A DNA stretch of 64,000 bases from Delphinus delphis (taxonomy: Eukaryota; Chordata; Mammalia; Artiodactyla; Delphinidae). A model generated the notes under the pieces. The model did no database searches. It was not told the origin of the DNA and saw only the letters and a program-made list of their open reading frames with translations. The stretch covers positions 47,020,451-47,084,450 of the forward strand of contig NC_082694.2 of NCBI RefSeq assembly GCF_949987515.2, given 5' to 3'. Position numbers and translations under genes: made by a program. Shown in pieces: positions 46,391 through 57,327 of the stretch (position 1 is the first letter of the stretch; the number at the start of each line of letters is the position of its first letter).

Positions 46391-46611
46391 TTCTGACAAC
46401 TGGTCTTTGACAATGCTTTCTGGGCTAGAATATTGTCCAACACCAGCTTTTCTGTGACTCATAAAACTAAGAGCTCTAAAACTTAAGTTACTAATCAACT
46501 CAGATTAGAAAATAGGTAAAATAGGTACATGGAAGAGGGATGGGGCCAAAAATATTTAAAGAATCAAATGATGTCTTTTATTTGCAAAACTACAGTTGCT
46601 AAAAACCTGGT

Positions 46612-46642
46612 CCTTTTAATGGTCTGGTAAACCATTAAAAGG
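46612..46642. repeat. Perfect 12-bp hairpin
   Basis: The stems at 46612-46623 and 46631-46642 (ccttttaatggt / accattaaaagg) pair perfectly around a 7-nt loop. There is no T run after it and no known RNA family is implied. Confidence 0.8.
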
Positions 46643-46904
46643 TAGCTATATAGAGGCTCTGGTATGTAGTACAGATTATTTCTGACCGAAAAATTACTAT
46701 ACAACATTCTATAAATGTCACAGTGTCAGGCAACACTGTTTTAATGTTTTAATATTTACCTATTAGCTATAGATTATAGAAGCCATTGAACCAAAATGAA
46801 GGTTTACAATCCTATAAAGGAGGATTTGATGAATTATCTCAAAATTCTTATGTGTGGGCAAGCTTCTAGCTTTTTCTTTTTCCTCCTTTTGTTTAAACCA
46901 GTAT

Positions 46905-47080
46905 ATATCAGGCACTGTGCTAGTGTGCCTGTTTTCATGTTAGCACAGGTTATCTCACTTAACTGATGAGAAAGCTGGTAGTCGCAGGAGTTAAGTGTAT
47001 TGCCCTAATTTCACATGATCATAAGCACACATGTACAATTCAAAACTACATTTTCATGCTTCTTTCCCTATAGTACATTG
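46905..47080 (-). repeat. MIR SINE, antisense
   Basis: 'tcaggcactgtgctagtgtg', 'ctgatgagaaagctggtagt' and 'tttcacatgatcataagcac' follow the complement of MIR. Confidence 0.65.
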
Positions 47081-47609
47081 AATATTCTATGTTTTTTCCC
47101 CCAAAATTCCAGAATTTTCATATAGTCAGGTTGTATAAGCTATTTGCCTACATGTCATTTGTTGAACCCCCCTCTAATTCACTTTCCATACATCTGGGTC
47201 CCAATAATCTCCTTACCGGCAGGTTCAAAACCATCTAATAATTCTTTTAATCTCCAAACTTCTGAAACATTTTTCCATCTCTCTCTCATTTTCAACTGTT
47301 CTTAGACACGCATGATCCACATTCTTTCATTCCAATGTTCTTTAAACTTCTCTCCTAACTTTTCTGTCAGACTCAATTTTCAAAGATATTTGCTGCTTCT
47401 GTCCCCTTCTCTCCCATCTCAGCTTTTCACTATTTAGATCAATTTAGCCTCTTTAGATTATATTTCCCTATTTTTCAAGACACAGATTCTACATGACATG
47501 GAAAAAAGTCCAGAATGTTAACCTGGTGAAAAAGAATAAGAATTTTTTGTCTAAGAAAGGGTACAATAAGGAGTAGGAAGAGAAAGTAATATGTTAAATA
47601 CTTATAACT
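47081..47609. other. Unrecognised sequence
   Basis: Pyrimidine-biased DNA, no confident repeat or gene. Confidence 0.4.
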
Positions 47610-47625
47610 CAGCATTTCATCTTTT

Positions 47626-47835
47626 TTTTTTTTTTTTTTTTTTTGCGGTACGCGTGCCTCTCACTGCTGTGGCCTCTCCCGCTGCGGAGCACAGGATCCG
47701 GACGCGCAGGCTCAGCGGCCATGGCTCACGGGCCCAGCCGCTCCGCGGCATGTGGGATCTTCCCGGACCGGGGCACGAACCCGTGTCCCCTGCATCGGCA
47801 GGCGGACTCTCAACCACTGTGCCACCAGGGAAGCC
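47626..47835 (-). mobile_element. Young CHR-2 SINE, antisense, perfect 16-bp TSD
   Basis: A T tract to 47644, then 'gcggtacgcgtgcctctcac' and the full complement of CHR-2 to 'gccaccagggaagcc'. The TSD cagcatttcatctttt is perfect at 47610-47625 and 47836-47851. The body is CpG-rich and close to the shared CHR-2 sequence, so this is a recent insertion. Frames at 47591-47997 on both strands are SINE translations. Confidence 0.93.
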
Positions 47836-47851
47836 CAGCATTTCATCTTTT

Positions 47852-49534
47852 ATCATGCCATATTATGTAATGCCAGGACTGTCATGGCTACTTCAGTCCT
47901 TTTCCTAAACTGGAGGTCTGCAACAAGAAACCTAAGAGCACTCACTTTAATTGCCTGTATACCTGGATCTCTGTATCAAAGTTCTACTGCCAGATGAGAT
48001 ATGGTACTATCTATCGTGTGGGTTGGTTATTTCTGAATCATAATTAGGTAATTATAAGCCCCTTAGAATGCTTACCAGCATATACCTCAGAGTTCTGTGA
48101 GTGTGCCCAGTGGAATACACTCTACCCTAGCATTAGGGCCTAGCATCACCTGTTACCTAAACTTGCAGTAAGCTCATTGCCTAATCCATCTACTGTCTCA
48201 TTCAACCAATGTACCTCCATGTCACTCACTTCCTTTTCTAAGACTACTTCATTAAGCTAAATCTACCCCATGCCCGTTTTATCCCCACTGAGCTATAAAA
48301 CTTGGAGTAACAAATGGTAAATAACTGATCACCTTTTTTCATATAATGATTTTTAAAACTACACTTATGGTAAATGGGACTGTGAATAGCAAAAAAACTA
48401 AATTACAGATCTATAGATAATTCTCCAATTATTTCAACTGCTTTGAGATATCCCTCGCTTCACTTTCTAAAATAGATTCCAGCAAGCAGATAAATGAAAC
48501 TGATTTAAGCATCATTTTTAAAAATTTTGTCTAAATTCTTGTAGTTATGTGGTGAATGCCCAAAGGACTCGGAGAAAGGAGAAGAGAAAGTAAAAGCCTG
48601 GATAATCCATTTTCTAGAGAGTAATCATTTACTGTCTTTCCATTTTGTTATTCAATCCATCTACCCCTGTGCCAAAACTAAATTATTCTTATTATATAAA
48701 TTAATATCAAACTGCTAGTTTTGTGATAGGCAAAGTCCTGTTTTCATGTCTTAGAAAAAAATATTTTTAATCCTCTCTTTGCTCCCTTCCTCCTCTGTAC
48801 CCTCCCTCATCTCTATTTACATTTTGCCATTTGTGAACAGTTTTGTTTCCATTGAGACAGCTGAGTTGGTATTATTACATTTCAGTGGATAGTTGTCAGT
48901 TTTGTTTTGCAACAAAATAATAAGAGCTGCTGGTGTTTAGTCTAGGGCATACCACCATACAGATGCACAAATGAAAAAGAAAAAATCGCTCAAAAGTACT
49001 ATGGAGTTTTCTAGTATTTCTTCTTTTTGTAAAGTCATTCCCAACAGGAAATACAAAATCCAGAACTTAAGCCTTGCATACACAATCAGCAACCAATTAC
49101 AATTCTAGGCTTCAGATCACTCGGCATCCCATTAACAACCACCTGCCTGGGCTATGAAGGCCCTGGAAGGTTGTTTCCTCACTGTGAATGAGCCAGGATT
49201 TATGCGACCTTTGCAAAATCAGACAAGGAGCCTACACATCAGATAAAATGTCTAATGAAATTAACACATTATTCAATAGGCTTGAAATGTCCACAGACTA
49301 TTAACCAACTGGAGGCATCACCTTTATTGTCCCTTCTCAACTGCATCTCTCCTTCTCATTTAAATTAATGTCCAAAATGCCTTTAAGGCAGGCTCTAATA
49401 TATAACTCTCTTACACAAAGTGCACACACACAAATACACGTTTAGTAGTTGTCTCTATACAACCTGCTAGAACACAGATGTCCTTCTTTAAGACATAATA
49501 TATGGATGAGGATGACAGATTCTCTCTTATTATG
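47852..49534. other. Low-repeat, unrecognised sequence
   Basis: About 1.7 kb with no recognised repeat and no credible frame. The part at about 48950-49350 has more balanced composition and no repeat-like phrase; see the finding on candidate conserved DNA. Confidence 0.45.
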
Positions 49535-49700
49535 GCTTATTATTTAGTCAGGCAGTAAGTGAATATTTACTGAGTTCTGACTTTCTACAAGGTCTATGGT
49601 TCAATGTGATAAATGTGTGTACAATGAGTGTTGTTGAATAAAAAGCATGACTTCTGGCTTCTAAGATATTAAAATCAAATTAAATACAAAAACATAAAAT
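49535..49700 (-). repeat. L2 LINE fragment, antisense
   Basis: 'gaatatttactgagttctga' and 'gacttctggcttctaagata' follow the complement of the L2 3' region, diverged. Confidence 0.45.
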
Positions 49701-49739
49701 CATACCAAACTCACTGATACATTAAAAATATAGATAAGC

Positions 49740-50109
49740 CAAAAGGAAAAAACAGTCAGCCATGAAATTACCACCCAGGTAACTCATTATTAATGTTTTG
49801 GTAAGTATCTTTCTATCTGTCTAACCCACTGTGTTTCTGCCAGTCCCTTGCATGCCTATGACCTATTATTCTCATTGAGAAGCATATAGTGAGCATCTTT
49901 CTCTATCAAACAGATTGCCATATTCGTCCTAATAGAACTACAGCAAAGAGTTTGATGAATGCTCCATAATTTATTTAACCAATCATCTTAATGGATATGA
50001 GGGCTCTCTCCAAATTTTAATTCACAGCATGTACGTGCACACAAACATACGGAGATTTTTATATGTGTTTGACAATATCATTAAGATAGATGTCTATCAC
50101 AAAGGCATG
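49740..50109 (-). repeat. Possible old LINE fragment, antisense
   Basis: 'taatttatttaaccaatcat' and 'cttaatggatatgagggctc' resemble the complement of an old L1-type 3' segment. Confidence 0.4.
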
Positions 50110-50640
50110 AACATTTTTTAAACTTTAAAAAAATTTTAAATTTAATACTCATACAGAAATGTAAATACATCAAAGTGTAAACCTGGATGAATTTCCACAA
50201 AGACAGCACACCATGTATAGCACCCATTCCAAGAAACAGAATATTACCTATAACACAAGGCCCATTTTGAACCCCCTTTCCAGTCGTCCTCCCCCAGAAG
50301 GGTAATCATTATACTGACATTATACGGATTAGAAAACAGAATACTTTACATAAATTAAGTGACAAGTTAGGTTCTCTTTTGTACCCAGCTTCTTTGTGAA
50401 ATCTACATTGTTGTAGATTAATCATTTTCAAAGCTATGTAGTTTTCCATTTTGTGAATATGCCACAATTTACTTATCCATTACATCTGGTGAACATTTAG
50501 TGTATTGGACATTCAGCAAGTTTCCAGTGTGGGCTATAGGAATAGCGCTCCTGTGAACATTCCTATTCATGTCTTTTGTGAACATGTATGCATATCTGAT
50601 GGTTATGAGTGGAAATTCTGAGGGCTAGGAAATATACATT
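50110..50640 (-). repeat. Old L1 (L1M-type) 3' part, antisense
   Basis: 'atgaatttccacaaagacag', 'cattccaagaaacagaatat', 'gaatatgccacaatttactt' and 'gaacattcctattcatgtct' follow in order the complement of old L1 3' sequence. Confidence 0.6.
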
Positions 50641-50654
50641 TAGCTCTAGTAGAT

Positions 50655-50830
50655 AAAGTAATTAAAAACTACTACAGATTGTAACAAATTACCCCAAAAT
50701 TAGTAGTTTAAAACAACAATATTTATTATCTCAATTTCTGTGGATCAGGCATCTGTGTTCAGGATAGTGAAATGCCTTTGCAATCAAAGATGGTCAGGTT
50801 TGTAGTCCTCTCAAGGACTGATTAAGTAAA
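50655..50830 (-). repeat. Probable MLT1-like LTR fragment, antisense
   Basis: 'gattgtaacaaattacccca', 'aatttattatctcaatttct'-like text and 'gtggatcaggcatctgtgtt' match the complement of the 3' end of MLT1-group LTRs, as at 59832-60424. Confidence 0.5.
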
Positions 50831-51124
50831 TCTACTGATTAAAAATTTCCAGACCTCAGTGGGTAGCAATGTAGACTCCACCATGCTAACTCTGGTTAGA
50901 GTTCAGATTTAGGAATACAAATACTCGATAACAATCACTCACTCTTCTTCATATGTCCCGTTCCCCCCTCCATATTCTTTAAGGACATGCACAAATTAAA
51001 TGCTTTGTATATTTCAAAATTCACTAAGGACATAAAAGAAATCCAGGCACAATGTAAGAATTTAACAGGTCATCTTTTTACGCTGTTCTAAAATTTCAGG
51101 ACACAAAATTGTATATGCATTAGT

Positions 51125-51537
51125 TAAAAAATAATAGATGCAATAACAAAGTCCAAAACACATAATGGCTCAAAACAGTGAAAGTTTATTCTCACTCAAA
51201 GAAAGTCCAAAATAGGAATTCTTGATCAGCAGAAGACACCACTCCAAAAGTGATTCCGGTATTCAAAGTCCTTTCATCTTATAACCATTTTCAGCACATA
51301 ATTTCCAAGATCGCCATCCAACTTCACCAACTGTCTTCACCAACATCTGCATCCAACCAGGGAATGATCGCTCATGGCAGTTTTACGGCATGTTCCTGGA
51401 AAGTGGCTCACTTAATTTTTGTTCATATTTCACCTGCTGCAACTCAGTATTCGCACCTAATTGTAAGCAAGTCTGGGAAATGTGGTTTGTGGGCTCAGGA
51501 AGAAGCAGAATAAGGTTTGATAAGCAGCTAGCTAGTT
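51125..51537. repeat. Ancient repeat, unnamed family, copy 2
   Basis: Same motif order as 44229-44636: 'aacacataatggctcaaaac', 'atctgcatccaaccagggaa', 'gggaaatgtggtttgtgggc', 'tcaggaagaagcagaataag' and 'aagcagctagctag'. The two sense frames at 51250-51590 overlap and have no domain. Confidence 0.5.
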
Positions 51538-53029
51538 TTGCTACACAATTCTACTGCATAATTCAGGTCCCCCTATATCCTTTGGTTTGATCTTTTTAAG
51601 AATAAGAAAGATTCCATTAACTGCCATAAACCCAAAAGGTAGATAAAAACTGACTGGAGACATCAAGGGACCAGTTTTTAAAAAATTCTGGAAGTAACTG
51701 AGACACCATGAGGATAGGTGTGACAGCCAGAAGAACCACATGCTTCTGACTCTCTTCTGATAAACATTTATATGAACGTTCCCCCATCCATCACATTAAT
51801 ATGTTGTTTATTTATCAAATAAGGATTTAAGGAGACTCTCAGTATCACCAACTACCAGAAAAACCTATTGGTTTCCAACAGAGAAATAGGAGGATGGTGA
51901 GCATTTTTACTTTTTCCCTTCATGGCAGGAGATGGTCAACAAGAACAAGGGTAAAAGTGAAATGTGAGTCTGGCATTCAGCTTTTTATTTAATAGAACGA
52001 CTGCAGCTGTTCAGGTGCTTTGGAAACTTCACATGAAGGGGAAAATACAGCCATTGTTCCAGTTGGCATGTTTGGGAAAAAATACAAACAAATGGTTATG
52101 TTTCTGCCTGCCTGTCTTTATGGATGCATAGCTCAGACAAGCCTCAATCCTCTTTTAAATCTTAGACTTAAAAAAAAGCCTCCTGTCGCTTTGGATCAGG
52201 AAACAGTAAAGTATAACATCTGCGAAAGTGGCCCCAAGGACACAGATAGTGTTGAAAATCCTTGAAAATAAGATTAATTACCAATTCTCATTATTCATTT
52301 GGCTTCCACAGAAGACTAATAGCTAAATAATTTTGCATACATTACATTACCCAAGGTGCAAGACGTATAATATAATGTTAGAAATTTATTGACTAAAATG
52401 TTATTTCCACAACTTTTCCTGTAAGTTTGGGAAATGAACATCCATTAAAGGAAAGAGAACAATATTTTTTCACTGTATGTTGCTATAATTTAAGACTAAT
52501 GTTGCCTGAACACAGGAAGGGAAAGGATATACAGTTCTCTGAGGAAAGAGATTGAGAGACATACACATTTCCTTTACAAAACAATACTTAAAATCTTTGA
52601 GGTAAGATGAATGTGATTATTCCAACAGGGTTAGGCTTGAAATACATTTAAACAGCGAGAAATCAAATCTTCCATGTAAAAATCATGGATTAGGTAATCT
52701 GGGGATCCCTGGAGAATATGAAAAAAATCAGTGAAATTGTTTTCTTAAGACAAAGTCCTAGAATGGAGGACCTGTAGGTGTTGCAGTGAGGCTGGTTAAA
52801 TGAGTCATTCAGGTGTCCTTACTGAATTTTGTTTGATGCCTATTATGTTGTCCACAAAGGAGTATAAGAGAACTCAGAAGGAGAGAAAGCTTAGAGTGAT
52901 AGAGTAGAAAAACCCCAGCTATCCTTCCCACCTAAATATTCTCCCTCTATGCCAAACCTTAGAGTCTGCTAACACAGAAGCAGGGATAATTATTGGCCAG
53001 TAAACTGTGGATAGACTGTGATAGATTGC
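51538..53029. other. Low-repeat, unrecognised sequence
   Basis: About 1.5 kb without a recognised repeat. The 81-codon frame at 52020-52265 has no known domain and no upstream promoter feature, so it is not called. Confidence 0.45.
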
Positions 53030-53339
53030 ATCATTGAGGCCATATATGCTGCCCTCTCCCTGTATTAGGATAATAGATCCTATCCTTTATCGTGTGATGT
53101 CACAGTGCCTTTCAGTAGATGGATCAACTTTTTCCATTCTACGGCTATGGGACTGACCATGTGACTTAATGTGATTTACCTCCATCTGAGAGGTTTTAAC
53201 ATAATTGTGTCCTTTGTATTGGTCTCTTTTACCATGATCCATCAGGAGAAAAGAAAATTAGAAATAAAACTTGTGTTCTCATAAGAGAACAAGATTGGGG
53301 GGGTGGTGTTTGTTAACAAAAGGTGACTAATACACAGTC
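53030..53339. other. Unassigned, possibly LTR-derived
   Basis: 'gtgatagattgcatcattga' and 'tctgagaggttttaacataa' vaguely resemble MLT1-type text, but no boundary could be set. A G7 run lies at 53297-53303. Confidence 0.25.
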
Positions 53340-53440
53340 TAATCATTCATTCATTTAACACACTGAGTGCTTACTCCATGACATACTAGATTACATATTG
53401 GGAATATGAAAGCAAAGTTCCATTTCTATTTTCATACAGT
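53340..53440 (-). repeat. L2 LINE 3' end, antisense
   Basis: 'tcattcattcatttaacaca', 'gagtgcttactccatgacat' and 'tgggaatatgaaagcaaagt' follow the complement of the L2 tail. Confidence 0.6.
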
Positions 53441-53639
53441 TTAAAGTTCTCTAACTCCCCTCCTTGCTCTTCCATATGGCATGGCTATCTCAAAAGACTC
53501 ATTCCTGAGATAAGCCACTGGGTTGGCCAAGTCTGTGTACAGTGCTGTTTTAGTTCTTCTGCCTTACGCATCAAGAGTCCCCCAAAAAAGTATAAGGCAG
53601 AATTCTACTTTTTCATGGACATGCCGTCAGCCAGAGATA

Positions 53640-54236
53640 ACAGTGGTGAGGAGAATTCTAAGATGCCCCCCACCAACCCCATGATCTCTGTCCCCTGACG
53701 TTACTCTTCTGATTATGTTACTTTACATGGCAAAAATGATTTTTCAAATGTAATTTGGATTAACTATTTGATTAATTTGGATTAATTATTCCTTTGATTA
53801 GGAATATTACCAGGCATAATCTCATTATATGAGCCCCTTAAAAGCAGAGTTTTCTCAGGCTGATAGCAGAAGAGGAAGTCAGAGGTTGAAGCACAAGGGA
53901 GATTCAAAACTGTCTTGAAGACGGAGGGGGCCATAAAGCAAGACCTAAGAGTGTCCTCTAGGAGCTGAGTATACCCCCAGGTAACAGCCAGCAAGAAAAT
54001 GAGAACAAAGAAATGAATTCTCATTACAACCAGCAAGCTTGCAAAGAGACTCTTTCTTAGATCCTCCAGATAAGTGTGCAAACCGGCAGACATCTTGACT
54101 TCAGTCTTGTGAGGTCCTAAACAGAGAACCCAGACAAATCCACAACAGATTTCTCACCCACTGAACAGTAAAATAATAAAGTGGGTGCTGTTTCAAGCTA
54201 CTATATTTGTGCTAATTTGTTACACTGTAATAAAAA
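53640..54236 (+). mobile_element. MLT1 LTR (ERVL-MaLR), sense
   Basis: The MLT1 order is clear: 'ctaagatgccccccaccaac', 'gaggaagtcagaggttgaag', 'agacatcttgacttcagtct', 'gtgaggtcctaaacagagaa', 'aataaagtgggtgctgtttc' and 'gctaatttgttacactgtaa'. A 22-bp local duplication lies at 53751-53791. The antisense 103-codon frame at 53782-54093 is a shadow within the LTR. Confidence 0.85.
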
Positions 54237-54533
54237 AAAAACAAGTACAATGACCTAATCTAGATTTAATATTCTAGGGCTGCCCTTGTTCAAGGCAATA
54301 TTCAGTGCCAGCCTCCTAAGTGGAGTAGGTAGCCATGTATAAAGTCTGTCACTAATTCAGTGAGATTTCTGGGGCACTAGAATAGTTGTTCTGACCCTAG
54401 ATCTCCCTCATTTGTGCACCAGTGCCTGAAATCCCTTGAACTGTGAGCAAAGCCTTTCATTATAAAGTAAAGCTTCAAATGGAAATCTCCTTCAGAATGG
54501 CATCATAAAGACTTAAATTTATAGGAGAAAATG
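54237..54533. other. Unrecognised sequence
   Basis: About 300 bp with no repeat or gene recognised. Confidence 0.4.
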
Positions 54534-56330
54534 CAGGCTCTGTTCCAGACCACTGCAATAAAGTACATCATGTGAATTTTTTGGTTTCCTAGTGCATGTA
54601 AAAGTTATTTTTATACTATACTGTCGTCTATTAAGTGTGCAATCTCATTATATCCTCCAAATTGCATATATTAATTAAAAATATTTTATTACTAAAAAAT
54701 ACCAACCCCCATTTGAGCCATTAGTGAGTCATAATCTTTTTGCTGTTGAAGGGTCTTGCCTGGATGTCGATGGCTACTGACCTATCCGGGTGCTGGCTGC
54801 TGACAGTTGAGGTGACTCTGGCATTTTCTTAAAATAAAACAATGAAGTTCACTGTATCAATTGACTCTTCCTTTCACAGTGGATTTCTTTGTAGCAGGCG
54901 ATGCTATTTGATAGCATTTTACCCACAGAACTTCTTTCAAAATTGGAGTCAATCTTCTCAAACTCTACCACAGTTTATCAAGTAAGTTTAAGTAATATTC
55001 TAAATCCTTTGCTGTCATTTCAACAATCTTCACAGCATCTTCACCAAGAGTAGATTTCACCTCAGGAAACCACTTTATTTGCTCATCCATAAGAAGCAAC
55101 TCCTCATTGGTTCAAGTTTTATCATGAGATTGCAGCAATTCAGGCACTTCTTCAGGCTCCACTACTAATTCCTGTTCTCTTGCTATTTCTACCACATCTG
55201 CAGTGACTTCTTCCACTGAAGTCTTGAACCCTTCAAAGTCATCCATGAGGGTTGGAATCAACTATTTCCCAACTCCTGTTAATATTGATATTTGACCTCT
55301 TCCCATGAGTCATAAATGTTCTTAATGGCATCTAGAATGCCATTTAGACATGCATGTCTAAAAGGTTTTCAATTAACTTTGACCAGATTTTTCAGAATAA
55401 TCATTATCTATGGCAGCTATAGCCTTATGAAATGCATTTCTTAAATAATAAGACTTGAAAGTTTAAATTACTCCTTGATTCATGGGCTGCAGAATGCATG
55501 TTGTGATAGGAGGCATGAAACAACATTAATCTCATTGAACATTTCCAACAGAGCTCTTGGGTCACCAGGTGCATTGTCAATGAGCAGGAATATTTTGAAT
55601 CTTTTTCTGAACAATAGGTCTCAACAGAAGACTTAAAATATTCAGTAAAACATGTTGTAAACAGGTGCTGTCATCCAGGCTTTATTTGTTCCATTTATGG
55701 AGCACAGGTAGAGTACATTTAGAAGAATTCTTAAGGGTCCTAGGATTTTTGGAATGCTAAATAAACACTGGTTTCACCAGCTCATTAGCCCCTAAAAAGA
55801 GAGTCAGCCTGTCCTTTGAAGCTAGGCATTGACTTCTTCTCTCTAGCTATGAAAGTCTTAGATGGCATCTTCTTCCAATAGAAGGCTAGTTCATCTACAT
55901 TGAAAATCTGTTATTTTAGTGTAGCCATTAATTATCATTGCTGGATCTTCTAGATAACTTGCTGCAGCTTCTACATCAGCACTTGCTGCTTTACCTCATG
56001 CTTTGATGTTATGGAAACAACCTCTATCCTTAACCTCATGAACCAAACTCTGCTAGCTTCAAACTTTTCTTCTGCAGCTTCCTCACCATTCTCATCCTTC
56101 AAAGAATTGAATGGAGTTAGGGATTGTTCTGGATTAAGCTTTGGCTTAAGGGAATGTTGTGGCTGGTTTGATCTTCTAGCCAGAACACTAAAACTTTCTC
56201 CTTATCAGCAGTAAGGCTGTTTCGCTTTATCACTCATTTGTTCACTGGAGTAGCACTTTTCATTTCCTTCAAGAACTTTTCCTTTGCATTCACAGCTTAG
56301 CTAACTGTTTGGTGCAAGAGGCCTTGTGCC
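54534..56330 (-). mobile_element. Tigger1 DNA transposon (TcMar), antisense, broken
   Basis: The sequence follows Tigger1 from its terminal region ('gttccagaccactgcaataa', 'tttggtttcctagtgcatgt', 'tattaagtgtgcaatctcat') through most of the transposase gene read on the minus strand. The left inverted repeat is defective: the CAGGC tip is joined almost directly to 'tctgttccagacc', so about 22 bp of the terminal repeat are missing. The right end is lost: sequence stops at 56330 inside the transposase N-terminal part, where an L1 begins. The element is immobile. Confidence 0.9.
54700..56330 (-). pseudogene. Tigger1 transposase pseudogene
   Basis: A pogo/Tigger transposase of the DDE class would cut and paste the element in the nucleus, using an N-terminal helix-turn-helix DNA-binding region and a C-terminal catalytic domain. 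Here the gene runs right to left and lacks its N-terminus, cut off at 56330. Stops and frameshifts are frequent, and no frame longer than about 70 codons survives on the coding strand. Deletions relative to the remembered consensus occur near 55280 and 55350. Catalytic residues were not checked because the frame is not continuous. Confidence 0.8.
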
Positions 56331-56594
56331 AGACAGAGAAAGACAAATATCATACGATATTGCTTATATGTGGAATTTTTAAAAAATGATACAAATGAAC
56401 TTACACACAAAACAGAAATAGACCCACAGACATAGAAAACAAACTTATGGTTTCCAAGGGGAAGCAGTAGGGAGGGATAAATTAGGAGTTTGGGATTAAC
56501 ATATACACAGTACCAACAAGGACCTATTGTATAGCACAGAGAACTATACTCAATATTTTGTAATGACCTATAAGGGAAAAGAATCTGAAAAAGA

Positions 56595-56641
<47 letters not shown>

Positions 56642-56739
56642 ATATATATATATATATAAACTGAATCACTTTGCTATACATCTGAAACTAACATAGCATT
56701 GTACATCAACTATACTTCAATAAAAAAATAAAATAAAAG
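56331..56739 (+). mobile_element. L1 LINE 3' end, sense
   Basis: 'gacagagaaagacaaatatc', 'acatagaaaacaaacttatg', 'gtatagcacagagaactata', 'ctttgctatacatctgaaac' and 'tatacttcaataaaaaaata' give the same 3' UTR type as 20463-22526. It abuts the broken Tigger1. No clear TSD was found, and the Tigger sequence does not convincingly resume after it. Confidence 0.88.
56598..56658. repeat. (GT)n(TA)n microsatellite in L1 3' UTR
   Basis: About 40 bp of GT followed by about 18 bp of TA, expanded at the TA-rich site of this L1 3' UTR type. Confidence 0.95.
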
Positions 56740-57090
56740 AGAGGCAAAGATGTTGAACTGACAACAGATCACAGGAGAAATATAAGAATATTTCTATAAG
56801 CCACCATAGTTTTCTGTAACTGCCAACAACATGCATGTCTAACTGATCCAAAGCCAGATCCCTTTAATCTCCTTCTCTTTATCAATGGACCTCAAATGCG
56901 GATGGTTCTAAGAGGTCAGTGTAATATAGTGATTTAAGATCAGATTTCATTAACATGCTCATTGACCTGAGGTATTAGGTTAGTTGAGTGCTGGTGACAG
57001 TATTTTGGAAGACTTGGTCCCTTCTTTATATGACTCCTACCACCAATTCATTTACAATATATAACTATTTAGATCTAAGAAATAAAAATA
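56740..57090. other. Unrecognised sequence
   Basis: No confident repeat or gene. 'aacagatcacaggagaaata' is only weakly similar to Tigger1. Confidence 0.4.
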
Positions 57091-57092
57091 TA

Positions 57093-57325
57093 CAGTTGAC
57101 CCTTGAACAATGCGCGAGTTAGAGGTGCAACCCTCCACACAGTCAAAAATCCTTATATAACATATAGTTGGCTCTCCTTATACACAGTTCCTCCATATCC
57201 ACAGTTCCCCATCTGCAGTTTCAACCAACTGTGGACCATTTAGCACTGTAGTATTTACTACTGAAAGAAGTTAGTGTATAAGTGGACATGTGCAGCTGAA
57301 ACCTGAGTTGTTCAAGAGTCAACTG
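57093..57325. mobile_element. Tigger-type MITE with hybrid interior
   Basis: Inverted ends cagttgacccttgaacaa and ttgttcaagagtcaactg are flanked by TA at 57091-57092 and 57326-57327. The ends match a MER44-like Tigger family. The interior at about 57165-57245 ('tccatatccacagttcccca', 'gtttcaaccaactgtggacc') instead resembles MER2-like Tigger sequence. Non-autonomous. Confidence 0.75.
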
Positions 57326-57327
57326 TA

